Assembly (NCBI GenBank): GCA_035765855.1
Contig: DASTWM010000320.1
Location: 1 to 7,727 of the forward strand
Direction: 5' to 3'
From: DASTWM01 sp035765855
GTDB taxonomy: Bacteria; Chloroflexota; Chloroflexia; Chloroflexales; Roseiflexaceae
Length of the DNA stretch: 7,727 nucleotides
The position numbers and the translations under genes are program-made. The notes beneath the pieces were generated by a model. The model searched no databases, had not been told where the DNA came from, and worked only from the letters and a program-made list of their open reading frames with translations. Position 1 is the stretch's first letter, and every line of letters starts with the position of its first letter. This document shows, piece by piece, positions 1-6,332 of this stretch.

Positions 1-38
1 AGAAATAACACCGCAGCTTGCGTCATAAGGATGTATCG

Positions 39-347
39 ATGAGCAATCTACCACGACGATTACAAACCATCGTAGGCCATATTCGCGGAGTGGCGCGAAT
101 GACCGAAGCTGATGCCTACTGCATCACCATTATGCATCAGGTTCAAGCCGTGCAACGTGCCATAGATGCCTTCAATACCGCACTGCTTGAAGCGTATCTT
201 GCCGATACGGTGACCAGTACTATTTGGGATGCGCCAGAGAAAGAACGGAAGCAGGTCATCGGGGAGCTGCTGGCAGTGTTTCAGCGCAACGAGGAGTCCA
301 AACCGGTGGTTCCCAAAGCTGCAACCTCTGATAGAGAGATCAAGTAA
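39..347 (+). CDS. CsoR/RcnR-family metal-sensing repressor domain, C-terminal tail replaced by IS end
   Basis: This is a small all-helical DUF156 (CsoR/RcnR/FrmR) repressor domain, a family that binds operator DNA as tetramers and lets go on binding Cu(I), Ni/Co, formaldehyde or sulfur species. The ATG at 39 is preferred over an upstream TTG at 18 because AAGG (27-30) lies 8 bases before it. The family Cys is present as C28 in the YCITIM segment. At the two positions where CsoR has its His and second Cys (25 and 29 residues later) the protein has Y53 and T57, so it cannot form a normal Cys-His-Cys copper site alone. The native reading frame enters the IS630 element at 332. The last four residues (REIK) and the TAA at 345-347 come from the IS terminal repeat. 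The helical domain itself (to about residue 85) is complete. It was probably the first half of a tandem protein with the domain at 1461-1736. FrmR-like sensing by a single Cys is an alternative. Confidence 0.85.
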   Translation: MSNLPRRLQTIVGHIRGVARMTEADAYCITIMHQVQAVQRAIDAFNTALLEAYLADTVTSTIWDAPEKERKQVIGELLAVFQRNEESKPVVPKAATSDREIK

Positions 348-358
348 ATCCTGGACAA
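332..358 (+). repeat. IS630 left terminal inverted repeat
   Basis: The first 12 bases (TAGAGAGATCAA) match the other end exactly, with 23 of 27 matching overall. Mismatches fall at repeat positions 13, 16, 19 and 23. The repeat contains the TAA that now ends the upstream CsoR-type reading frame. Confidence 0.9.
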
Positions 359-450
359 ACAGGGTAGCTGTACCTGTCGAGAAATGAACTGCGAAAGCGT
401 GTCTGCGTGAGATGGTGTTCAAAACGCGCCGCGAGGTCAGGCAAGTACCG

Positions 451-1424
451 TTATGTGTGGTTGTGTGCGACTTCACGGCGCGTGGCACGCCACACATGCT
501 CCTGTGGGTTCAAGTCTGGCGCTGCAGTCGGAAATGTCCATAGCGTCAGCCGCGGATTTTGTGCAAGCCGTTCGCGAATTGCACTCCCACGATGCCACGG
601 TGCTTTGTCCCACAACAGGAGGATGTTGTCGTGAGGATAGGTATCAAGAATGGCTTGCAAGTGCAGCGCAGTGGTTTGGGCATTCATCTGTTCTGCTTGC
701 GTTACCACTTCCTGCCCTGTTTCGAGATTGAGCGTGCCGTAAAATGAGGTTTGTGTTCGACCAGGATCAAGGCGAACGGAAAATGCTTGACCGCGCTCTG
801 CCCAGACCGCCATTGTTGAGGCTTGCAAATACAACTTGGCTTCGTCCTCAGCCAGAACAAGCGTGTGTTCTTTGGCTTGCGCCAGGTCAATCAGTTTTTT
901 TCGAGCTGTGTTTCCCACTCGACTACCGCTGCCTCATTGCGTGAGCGGAATGTGGCGCTCGGCTGATGATACGAGAAGTTGCAGCGTTTGAAGAGTGTGT
1001 AGTAGGAGACAACGCTTTGATAGCTCACATCATAGTCGTCAGCAACGAGGCGTTTGAGGTCGGCAACTGTCCAAGCCAAACTATCTTGGGTAGCTGCCTG
1101 TGGGCCAAAGCGCGAACGCGGTGTGTAGCGCCTGAGCGTTCGACCAAGCGCGTCGATTTGTGCCGCATTCAGCTTGCGAGAGTTACCGCCGACGCGCTTG
1201 TCGTCGAGCGCTGAAAGACCGCCTTGACGATAGGTGCGGCACCAAAGCATCAGGCTTGAACGCGGTGCGCCAGTTATTTCGGCGATGGCGACAGGAGTAT
1301 AACCAAGTCCATACAGTCGAACGGCTTGCAAGCGCGTTCGATATGCTCCGTCGTTGGTTGCTTGATAGGCGGCAAGCAGTGCATTGGCTGCTACTTCGTC
1401 TAGATGAAACGTTCGTTGTGCCAT
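451..1424 (-). CDS. IS630-family DDE transposase, two frames joined by -1 frameshift
   Basis: This is the cut-and-paste transposase of the element. The first frame (1424-891, 177 residues) starts at the ATG at 1424 and carries an N-terminal helix-turn-helix region (RLQAVRLYGLGYTPVAIAEI, then a GGLSALDDKR linker). It ends in a TGA directly after an A7 run. The second frame, open from 918 to a TAA at 451, carries the catalytic core. The first Asp is in LVLAEDEAKL, the second in LLLWDKAPWH (usual form DNAPWH), and the Glu is in PDLNPQEHVW (usual form ELNPxEHxW). Joining the frames by one -1 slip gives about 324 residues, near the usual IS630 size. No Shine-Dalgarno sequence precedes the ATG. A TACAAT hexamer ends 7 bases before it, so a nearly leaderless transcript is possible. 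Decay by a one-base change in the A run is the alternative to programmed frameshifting. Confidence 0.88.
894..900 (-). other. A AAA AAC slippery heptamer, probable -1 frameshift site
   Basis: On the minus strand the first transposase frame reads GAA AAA AAC TGA. The bases A AAA AAC are in the correct phase for simultaneous -1 slippage of two tRNAs, and the zero-frame stop follows at once (893-891). The -1 frame continues into the catalytic core without interruption. Seven consecutive As could also allow transcriptional slippage. I did not identify a convincing downstream pseudoknot. Confidence 0.7.
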
Positions 1425-1432
1425 ACACGCTA

Positions 1433-1459
1433 TTGTACAGCATCTATTTGATCTCTCTA
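1433..1459 (-). repeat. IS630 right terminal inverted repeat
   Basis: Read on the minus strand from 1459 it begins TAGAGAGATCAA and matches the left end at 23 of 27 positions. It lies just upstream of the transposase start at 1424. Confidence 0.9.
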
Positions 1460-1460
1460 T

Positions 1461-1736
1461 GAGGAGCGCATTCCGCAGCGGATTGCGTGGCTCACCGAGG
1501 CAGAAACACGATTGCGCGACGTGCAGCAGGTGGTTGAAGCGGGGGAAAACCGAGTCAGGATTATGCAAGAGATGCGTGCTATTCATCAGCTTCTGACCGC
1601 GTTTAATGAACGCATTCTTGAGGACCACCTGAATGGCTGTGTGGTTACGGCGATTACGAGTGACCACGTAACCGAACGGGAGCGGGTTATCCAAGAACTG
1701 CTCACCGTCTTTGATGCAACGCAACGTATACAATAG
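1461..1736 (+). pseudogene. CsoR/RcnR-family domain without its own start (second half of a split tandem repressor)
   Basis: The frame open from 1461 to the TAG at 1734-1736 gives 91 residues of a DUF156 domain: helix 1 (RLRDVQQVVEAG), helix 2 (RIMQEMRAIHQLLTAF), the signature ILEDHLNGCV, then a final helix (RVIQELLTVF). Counting from the GAG at 1461, H56 and C60 are the CsoR His and second Cys. The first Cys is replaced by R31. Spacing (25 and 4) is the same as in the domain at 39-347. There is no ATG or GTG in frame and a TGA lies at 1449-1451 inside the IS. The first possible start is TTG 1512, already within helix 1, so expression of a whole domain is doubtful. Deleting 332-1459 fuses it in frame to the upstream domain. 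DUF305 follows 20 bases downstream, which implies one former operon. Confidence 0.75.
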
Positions 1737-1756
1737 CAAATAAGGAGATATTATAG

Positions 1757-2362
1757 ATGCAAATCAATTACGTTCGTATTGGACTGAGTGCGCTGGTGCA
1801 GGCAGTCGGGCTGACTGCCTGCACCACGCGTGGGAGTGCTCCGGCAGCGAGCCCCACGACGACACGTGCTAGCGCGAGCCAACCAACACTGATCCACGAC
1901 ACGATGGGACACGACGCACTGCCGCAAACCAATGCGCCGTTTGATGCCCAGTTTATTGATGGAATGACCAAGCACCATCAGGGTCCGATTGCAATGGCGC
2001 AGCAGGTGCTCCAAGAAAGCAGGCGGCCTGAATTGCTGCAACTGGCCAACAATATTATCTCCTCACAGCAGCAGGAGATTGCGCAGCTCGCCACTTGGCG
2101 CAAACAGTGGTATCCGGACCTTGCTCCGACACAGGGAATGGATATGGACACGATGGAGCTGAGTACAGAGACCAGTAAGCCGTTTGACCAACGCTTTATT
2201 GAAGCAATGATTCCGCATCACAATGGTGCGATAGCGATGGACAAGGAAGCGCAGCAGAAGGCAGAGCACCCAGAAATCAAGCAGCTGGCGGACACCATCA
2301 TCACAGCCCAGGAAGCTGAGGTTGCGCACATGCAGCAGTGGCAGCGCGCGTGGTTTATGTAA
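1757..2362 (+). CDS. DUF305 lipoprotein with two HH-containing repeats, probable copper-related
   Basis: This is a 201-residue exported protein. AAGGAG (1742-1747) lies 9 bases before the ATG. A short hydrophobic leader ends in the lipobox LTAC (C22), so it is probably a lipoprotein facing the outside of the cytoplasmic membrane. A Thr/Ser/Ala-rich linker leads into two similar DUF305 halves. One begins FDAQFIDGMTKHHQGPIAMA (H73, H74) and the other FDQRFIEAMIPHHNGAIAMD (H154, H155). Each is followed by a helix of the type ELLQLANNIISSQQQEIAQL. Met/His-rich patches (MGHD at 50-53, GMDMDTM at 127-133) are suitable copper ligands. DUF305 proteins have a ferritin-like helical fold, and some, such as cyanobacterial CopM, bind copper outside the cytoplasm. 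The CsoR-type domain just upstream supports a copper role, which is inferred here. The IS insertion may have cut the gene off from its original promoter. Confidence 0.9.
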   Translation: MQINYVRIGLSALVQAVGLTACTTRGSAPAASPTTTRASASQPTLIHDTMGHDALPQTNAPFDAQFIDGMTKHHQGPIAMAQQVLQESRRPELLQLANNIISSQQQEIAQLATWRKQWYPDLAPTQGMDMDTMELSTETSKPFDQRFIEAMIPHHNGAIAMDKEAQQKAEHPEIKQLADTIITAQEAEVAHMQQWQRAWFM

Positions 2363-2503
2363 CAACATGAAAACTACGGAGATGAGTCTTGGGGCACCCG
2401 CACCCCGCCGACTATCACGCAGGTGCTATCGCCGTGACGTGACGGACTGATGAAAGCTAATGTACACCGCTGTAGGTGGCTTAAACAGCCACGAGGGTTC
2501 GGA

Positions 2504-2846
2504 ATGTCTACGCACCATCGGATGGAAGCGCTGCACCTGCGCACAGGTCGTGGTCGCGGGTGTCTGCAGTGGCTCGGTGGGTTGGTGACCGCGGTTGTGG
2601 GATTGATGCTGCTCGGCGCGGTGTATGAGTCCCGCGCCGAAGCTGCGGATGTCCGGTCGTATCCCCCACCTGGTCAACTGGTCGACGTGGGTGGTTATCG
2701 ACTGCACATTCACTGCACGGGGACGGGCAGCCCGACCGTGGTGATTGATGCTGGCTGGGGCGATTAGTCGGCCTCGTGGAGCAGTTGGGTGCAGCCCGAA
2801 GTTGCCAAGACCACGCGGGTCTGCACGATCGTGTGGGAAACGCAGT
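2504..2846 (+). pseudogene. Alpha/beta-hydrolase N-terminal remnant
   Basis: The start of a membrane-anchored alpha/beta hydrolase is preserved: a basic N-terminus, one membrane helix (about residues 22-41 from the ATG at 2504), then AEAADVRSYPPPGQLVDVGG and the typical YRLHIHCTGTGSPTVVIDAG. GAGGG (2493-2497) 6 bases upstream favours ATG 2504; an in-frame ATG at 2450 is the alternative. The frame is cut by a TAG at 2765-2767, where the family usually has Ser. After it the same frame continues with recognisable family sequence (SASWSSWVQPEVAKTTRVC). A one-base loss near 2825-2827 then shifts the expected DRxG segment (DRVGNA) to another frame. Similarity ends at about 2845, before the nucleophile Ser and the rest of the catalytic domain. 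At that point an inverted AraC-type fragment begins. No active enzyme can be made. Confidence 0.8.
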
Positions 2847-3391
2847 ATGTTCCCGCAGCAAATGCACAATCAGCGCTTGAGTAAGCGTTTCCAGATATAA
2901 GTCTGCTGCAATGCCGCCTGACTGAAGGGTGCGAAGCATTTCGCGTCCAAGTGCAAGCAGCAGCGGAGAAGCGAAACCTGTTCGTGGAATGAGTTCGACA
3001 CGTTCGGGGTCTGTATCACCCATTTCCAAAGCTGTTTGACTAATGAGGGCGGGTGCGAAAGCCACCATAAGCTGTTCAACCCCCCCTGCGCCTGATAGTA
3101 GAATGGAGTGCCACGAGGTAGCGTGAGAATATCACCTGGCGCAATATCAGTGTTGAAACGACGCGCAATCTGTCCTTCAAGACGGCCGTGCTTGTGAAGG
3201 GGAATGACGAGCGCATCACCCGGCATAGCCATGAAGGTTGCCTGCCATGCTGAAAGATTTGGCCGTCCACTGAGAATCATCGTCCCTTTAGGCACCACTC
3301 GGCGATGGTCGTGGAGCGGGGTAAATGAGAGTATCTGGAACATGTCAATCGGTGTATGGAGATCAGGATTGTAAATTGGTGAGTTGATCAT
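2847..3391 (-). pseudogene. AraC-family regulator, N-terminal cupin domain only, frameshifted
   Basis: This is the ligand-binding half of an AraC/XylS-type activator. The ATG at 3391 begins MINSPIYNPDLHTPIDMF, and the cupin-like domain includes ARRFNTDIAPGDILTLPRGT. The frame breaks at a run of seven Gs on the minus strand (3086-3080). With one more G it would continue GGVEQLMVAFAPALISQTAL and on to LYLETLTQALIVHLLREH. In the uncorrected frame it runs to a stop at 2870 with unrelated sequence. Family sequence ends at 2847, where the helix-turn-helix domain should follow; instead the sequence becomes the antisense of the hydrolase remnant. The product would bind no DNA. The homopolymer shift could be a sequencing error, but the missing C-terminal domain is independent of it. 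It is paralogous to the neighbour at 3462-4092. Confidence 0.8.
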
Positions 3392-3461
3392 GAAATCTGC
3401 ACCCAATTTGGTTGTTTATGTTACGGACGGGCCATGTTCTTCTTTTATGTGCATAGGCAAA

Positions 3462-4092
3462 TCACGAGACGTTACCGTGTCGCTCGGCTTTGCTCGGCGG
3501 CACGCCAAACCGGCGCTTGAAGTGCCGTGCGAAGTGGGCATGATCAGCAAAGCCCAGCGGGCCGCAATCTCGATGATCGTCAGGTTGATCGTTTCGAGGA
3601 GGCGCTTGCCCACCTCTAGCCGCTGCGCCAGCACGTACTGGTGAATCGACTGGCCGGTGGTGCGTTTGAACAGCCACGCGAGATGGTACGGGCTGAGGTG
3701 GGCAATATCCGCAAGTTCTGCCATCGTAATGTTGCACTCGGGATAGGTCTGGATGTAGTCGAGCACTTGGCGTAACGCCGCGTGTGATGGTGTGCGATCC
3801 TCGCTTGAGCGCCTTTGGCACAAGCAAGATGTCTTCAGGCTGCATCAGTGTGTGATAGAAGCGCACTGGCCTGCCATGTATCTCAGTTGCTCCCTCCAAT
3901 TGGATGCTCAGCCAGTCCTCATCGAGCGGCTATCTGCTGGACACTCCATTGAGATTTGGTTGCTTGGTCGCTCAATACCAACAGACATGGCGGTAGCGCA
4001 CGCCGATAGTTGTGGAGCGGCGCGAACGGAAGCATTTCATACAAATCTGTTGGCGCGTTGACGGATGGATCGTAGACTGGCAGTTGCTCCAT
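3462..4092 (-). pseudogene. AraC-family regulator, internally deleted and frameshifted
   Basis: AAGGAG (4107-4102) lies 9 bases before the ATG at 4092. The N-terminus (MEQLPVYDPSVNAPTDLYEM, then LPFAPLHNYRR) aligns with the neighbouring AraC remnant. That frame stops at 3919. The next frame continues DEDWLSIQLEGATEIHGRPV to QPEDILLVPKA. Around 3825-3800 it jumps to the linker and double helix-turn-helix domain in a third frame: LRQVLDYIQTYP, then ITMAELADIAHLSPYHLAWL and FKRTTGQSIHQYVLAQRLEV. One base is missing at 3555-3556, which moves the second motif (GFADHAHFARHFKRRFGVPP) back to the previous frame, ending at 3462. About 90 residues of the usual middle region are absent. The reconstructed product is near 210 residues against about 300 for the family. 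It could only act if the helix-turn-helix part were expressed separately, which the third shift argues against. Confidence 0.82.
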
Positions 4093-4107
4093 ACAGTAAT
4101 GCTCCTT

Positions 4108-4542
4108 ACGGCTGCCAAATTCTTTATCAATCTAACGAGCTTTGGACCGTCATTTGTATCATCATGTCAAGTTGAGATTGACTTTGTGATGAGGGCGGAT
4201 CCTCACAATTGTGCGTGCCGCTTCATCTATCCCATGATGTGCTTGATGCGTTACTAGATCTGCCCGGCGCTTGGGCCTGATCATCATTATAGTGAAATAC
4301 ACTGCTGCCAAGTTCAAGGCAGCATGTCTTGGCGTGAAGTGGACAGGGCGGGGTCCGTCCGCGAGACAGCACGAGTATAGCAGAAGAGGTCTGAATCAAG
4401 AAGGCAGAAAGGATCCATTTTAGAGGGTACATTTGTGCCATCGTTTAGGAAAACGCAGACAACGACGACGGAGACGATCAGCGGCACGCTCCCTTGGACC
4501 ACAGCGCCGATTTACTACGCTTGGGATGGGAGAATTGTACCT
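4108..4542 (+). other. 435-base stretch without a recognisable gene
   Basis: Short open frames occur on both strands here but show no family resemblance, no supporting ribosome binding site and no clear composition signal. The only local structure I see is a perfect 7-bp inverted repeat, TGCTGCC (4303-4309) and GGCAGCA (4318-4324), around an 8-base loop. It has no T tract after it on the plus strand. The stretch separates the AraC remnants from the tyrA operon and may be eroded sequence. Confidence 0.5.
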
Positions 4543-4583
4543 AGAGGGAGATGCCTGTGACCTGGCGTTTTACATCTCCCCCT
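4543..4583 (-). terminator. Stem-loop just after tyrA, possible terminator or 3'-end stabiliser
   Basis: On the minus strand AGGGGGAGATG (4583-4573) pairs with CATCTCCCTCT (4553-4543): 11 pairs including one G-U, around a 19-base loop. It begins 9 bases after the tyrA stop. A clear U tract is missing downstream (TAGGTACAATT), so intrinsic termination is uncertain. Confidence 0.45.
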
Positions 4584-4592
4584 AATTGCATT

Positions 4593-5570
4593 CTATCGCC
4601 GTTTATCGCCGGGCCGCCGCCAGCTAAACAGGTTCGATCGCTGTGGCGCAACGCCCGACATGTTGGCAAAATCATCCTCGCCGGGGCGCAGATTCGGACG
4701 GCTTTGGAGCCATTCTTCACGAACGGCACGCGCATGAGCGAAGAGCCGCTCGATCGCTTCAGCGTCATCCGCCTCCAGTTGGTCGCGCGTATCGAGCAGC
4801 AGCCGCACGGCATCATCGATCCAGCGCATCATGGCGACCCGATTGGTCATAGCGATATCGCGGTGCATCTCGACATCGCCGGAAGCGAGCCGCGTCATGT
4901 CGCGGAAGCCGGTTGCCGCCAGCGGTGCCATTTCGCGCCATGCCGGGCTGCGGCTGGTGATTTCGACCAGCGCCGCCGACAAAAGAAACGGCAGGTGCGA
5001 CACGCCACCGACGTAGTGATCGTGCTCGACCGGATCGATGTAGTAGGGCTTTGCGCCAACCTGGCGCACCATGCCGTCCACCAACTCGATCGATTGCTGC
5101 TTGGCCTGCGGCGAGGGCGTCAGGCAATAGATCGCATCCTTGAACAGTTCTACCTCCGCTGCGCCCGCGCCCGAGCGCTCCCTGCCGGCCATGGGATGCC
5201 CGCCGACGAACTCCACGGTGCGTGGCAGCAGTTCGCGCGCCCATTCAAGCGCCTGCGCTTTGGTGCTCGCCACGTCGGTCACCACGCTGCCGTAGGGCAC
5301 CAGCGGGCCAACGGCTTCCATGACATCGCGCAGCGCCTGAGCAGGCACGGCAAGCACGATCAGGTTGGCGTCCTTCAGGGCTTCCTCCAGGTTGCGCGCC
5401 ACGCGGTCGATCGCCAGCCGCCCGCGCGCCTCCGAGGTCGCGCGCGCCTCGCGGTCGTAGCCAGTGACGCTGATATCGCCCAGCGGCGACTCGCGTTCGT
5501 CGGCTGTACGCAGCGCCATGCCAAGCGATGTGCCAATCAAGCCCATTCCAATAATTGTGATTTTTATCAT
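4593..5570 (-). CDS. tyrA: Prephenate dehydrogenase
   Basis: The enzyme oxidatively decarboxylates prephenate (or arogenate) with NAD(P)+ on the way to tyrosine, in the cytoplasm. The 325-residue protein opens with a Rossmann fold: the GMGLIG glycine motif at 8-13 and an acidic D39 after the second strand (GYDRE), which favours NAD+. TyrA signatures follow: DVASTK (S102), GGHPMAGRE with the catalytic-type H125, and the substrate-site H192 in VSHLPF. The helical dimerisation domain carries GFRDMTRLAS. The segment usually written WRDI reads HRDI here, with H236 in place of Trp. There is no fused chorismate mutase and no ACT domain, so feedback by tyrosine must act elsewhere or not at all. AAGGAG (5584-5579) lies 8 bases before the ATG. 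It is probably the last gene of an operon with the two membrane protein genes upstream. Confidence 0.95.
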   Translation of the reverse strand: MIKITIIGMGLIGTSLGMALRTADERESPLGDISVTGYDREARATSEARGRLAIDRVARNLEEALKDANLIVLAVPAQALRDVMEAVGPLVPYGSVVTDVASTKAQALEWARELLPRTVEFVGGHPMAGRERSGAGAAEVELFKDAIYCLTPSPQAKQQSIELVDGMVRQVGAKPYYIDPVEHDHYVGGVSHLPFLLSAALVEITSRSPAWREMAPLAATGFRDMTRLASGDVEMHRDIAMTNRVAMMRWIDDAVRLLLDTRDQLEADDAEAIERLFAHARAVREEWLQSRPNLRPGEDDFANMSGVAPQRSNLFSWRRPGDKRR

Positions 5571-5600
5571 GGCGCCAGCTCCTTAAAGAAAGCAGAAAGA

Positions 5601-5666
5601 ATCCGCGAAGGCACGCAAAGAACGCGAAAACGAGTCAGCTTTGTGCGCTTCGCGTCCTTCGCGGAT
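5601..5666. repeat. Imperfect palindrome of the CGCGAAGG type between two genes
   Basis: Perfect 11-base arms ATCCGCGAAGG (5601-5611) and CCTTCGCGGAT (5656-5666) enclose 44 bases. Those bases contain further degenerate copies of the same unit (ACGCAAAG, AACGCGAA and, inverted, CTTCGCGT). It fills most of the 126-base gap between the membrane protein gene and tyrA. Its shape is that of a REP-like dispersed stem-loop. On the minus-strand transcript it could fold upstream of the tyrA ribosome binding site and limit readthrough, but no U tract is positioned for termination. Confidence 0.65.
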
Positions 5667-5696
5667 CCTCCTTTTTCCTTCTACGTTCATCCTTTG

Positions 5697-6332
5697 CTAT
5701 TTTACCGTTTCGATATAGGCCAAACACAGCATTTCCGTCACAACCAGAATCAAAATCAGCAGGATGAAGCCGAGCGGCGTGAGCACGCGCAGCCCGGCCA
5801 TGCCGCCCGCCAACGCCACCAGCGCGCCAATTTCGTGGGCCTGCCGCCGCGAGCGCCGCGTGTCGTACTGCCGGGCGCGCTGCCGGAACAGCCGCTTGCC
5901 GAGCATGTAGACCAGCGGCATGGCAATCGCCGAGACGCTCCAGAACAGCGCGAGCAGAAGAATGACGTATACGGGAATGTCGGGCAGCGACAGGAGCGAG
6001 CCGGTGGGCGGCGGCACAAACGCCAGCGCGTACAGCAGCAGAAATGTGCCGGACACACCCTCAAAGACCAGGCCGGGCAGCCGCAGTTGGCGTTGGGCTG
6101 GCACAAAGCTCAGCAGCCCCGCGACCAGCACCAGCACGTAGAAAATAATGCGCTCGGTCGCAAACACGTCCGGGTCAGCGCCAATGTTCAGCGTGAGCAG
6201 CATCGCCAGCGCGCATGACCAACACAGGCCAGCAGCCACGGCCAGCAGCATGGCCGGGCGGCGCGGGCCTGCGGGAAAGGCCGTGTCGTCCTGCGACTCA
6301 ACTGGCGCGGGCTGGCGCGTGCGGGTGGTCAT
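5697..6332 (-). CDS. Polytopic membrane protein of unknown function
   Basis: I do not recognise this 211-residue protein. It has a polar N-terminus (about 25 residues) and five or six hydrophobic helices near 27-49, 61-79, 86-106, 119-144 and 166-207 (the last probably two). A strongly basic loop (KRLFRQRARQYDTRRSRRQ, about 146-164) should face the cytoplasm. No catalytic or transport motif is visible. Its ATG overlaps the stop of the upstream PDZ gene as ATGA (6332-6329), which implies translational coupling and perhaps a joint role at the membrane. A long plus-strand frame runs antisense through this gene and tyrA, but the hydrophobic pattern and the gene coupling make the minus strand the coding one. 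Confidence 0.8.
   Translation of the reverse strand: MTTRTRQPAPVESQDDTAFPAGPRRPAMLLAVAAGLCWSCALAMLLTLNIGADPDVFATERIIFYVLVLVAGLLSFVPAQRQLRLPGLVFEGVSGTFLLLYALAFVPPPTGSLLSLPDIPVYVILLLALFWSVSAIAMPLVYMLGKRLFRQRARQYDTRRSRRQAHEIGALVALAGGMAGLRVLTPLGFILLILILVVTEMLCLAYIETVK

Larger units (their letters stand above)
332..1459 (-). mobile_element. IS630-family insertion sequence
   Basis: This is a complete element of about 1.13 kb with one frameshifted transposase gene on the minus strand. Its ends are inverted repeats starting TAGAGAGATCAA at both tips and matching at 23 of 27 positions. IS630/Tc1-mariner elements insert at TA and duplicate it. On that reading the terminal TA at 332-333 and 1458-1459 is the target duplication and the element proper is 334-1457 (1124 bp). 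The flanks outside also share TGA (329-331 and 1460-1462). The element sits between two CsoR-type domains and supplies the stop codon of the first. Well-matched ends and an intact catalytic triad suggest a fairly recent insertion. The 348-450 stretch between the left repeat and the transposase stop holds nothing else recognisable. Confidence 0.9.

Noticed and set aside
60..497. A 145-codon minus-strand frame through the first CsoR-type domain
   Set aside because: It is antisense to a recognised protein domain, crosses the IS boundary and has no family resemblance.
1512..1736. The second CsoR-type domain as a complete 74-residue gene starting at TTG 1512
   Set aside because: This start lies inside helix 1 and has no well-placed ribosome binding site. 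The open frame and family similarity extend back to the IS edge at 1461.
2476..2492. Hairpin GTGGCT-TAAAC-AGCCAC before the hydrolase remnant, considered as a terminator for the DUF305 gene
   Set aside because: Only 6 pairs and no T tract follow. It could equally be chance, and the gene behind it is dead.
2508..2846. Continuation of the minus-strand AraC frame to 2508
   Set aside because: Below about 2847 this frame is only the antisense of the hydrolase remnant. AraC similarity stops at LLREH.
4012..4257. Plus-strand frame of 81 codons opposite the second AraC start
   Set aside because: It overlaps the AraC ribosome binding site and N-terminus on the other strand and resembles nothing known.
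4303..4324. 7-bp perfect hairpin in the gene-free stretch, considered as a terminator
   Set aside because: No T run follows it and no intact gene ends nearby, so I only mention it under the gene-free region.
4223..4502. Two overlapping minus-strand frames of 62 and 72 codons
   Set aside because: They have no convincing ribosome binding site, no recognisable domain and ordinary length for chance frames.
4551..6218. A 555-codon open frame on the plus strand
   Set aside because: It lies antisense to tyrA and the polytopic membrane protein, both of which have clear family or topology signals. Its product is low-complexity, rich in Arg, His and Gln, as expected for a shadow frame in GC-rich DNA.
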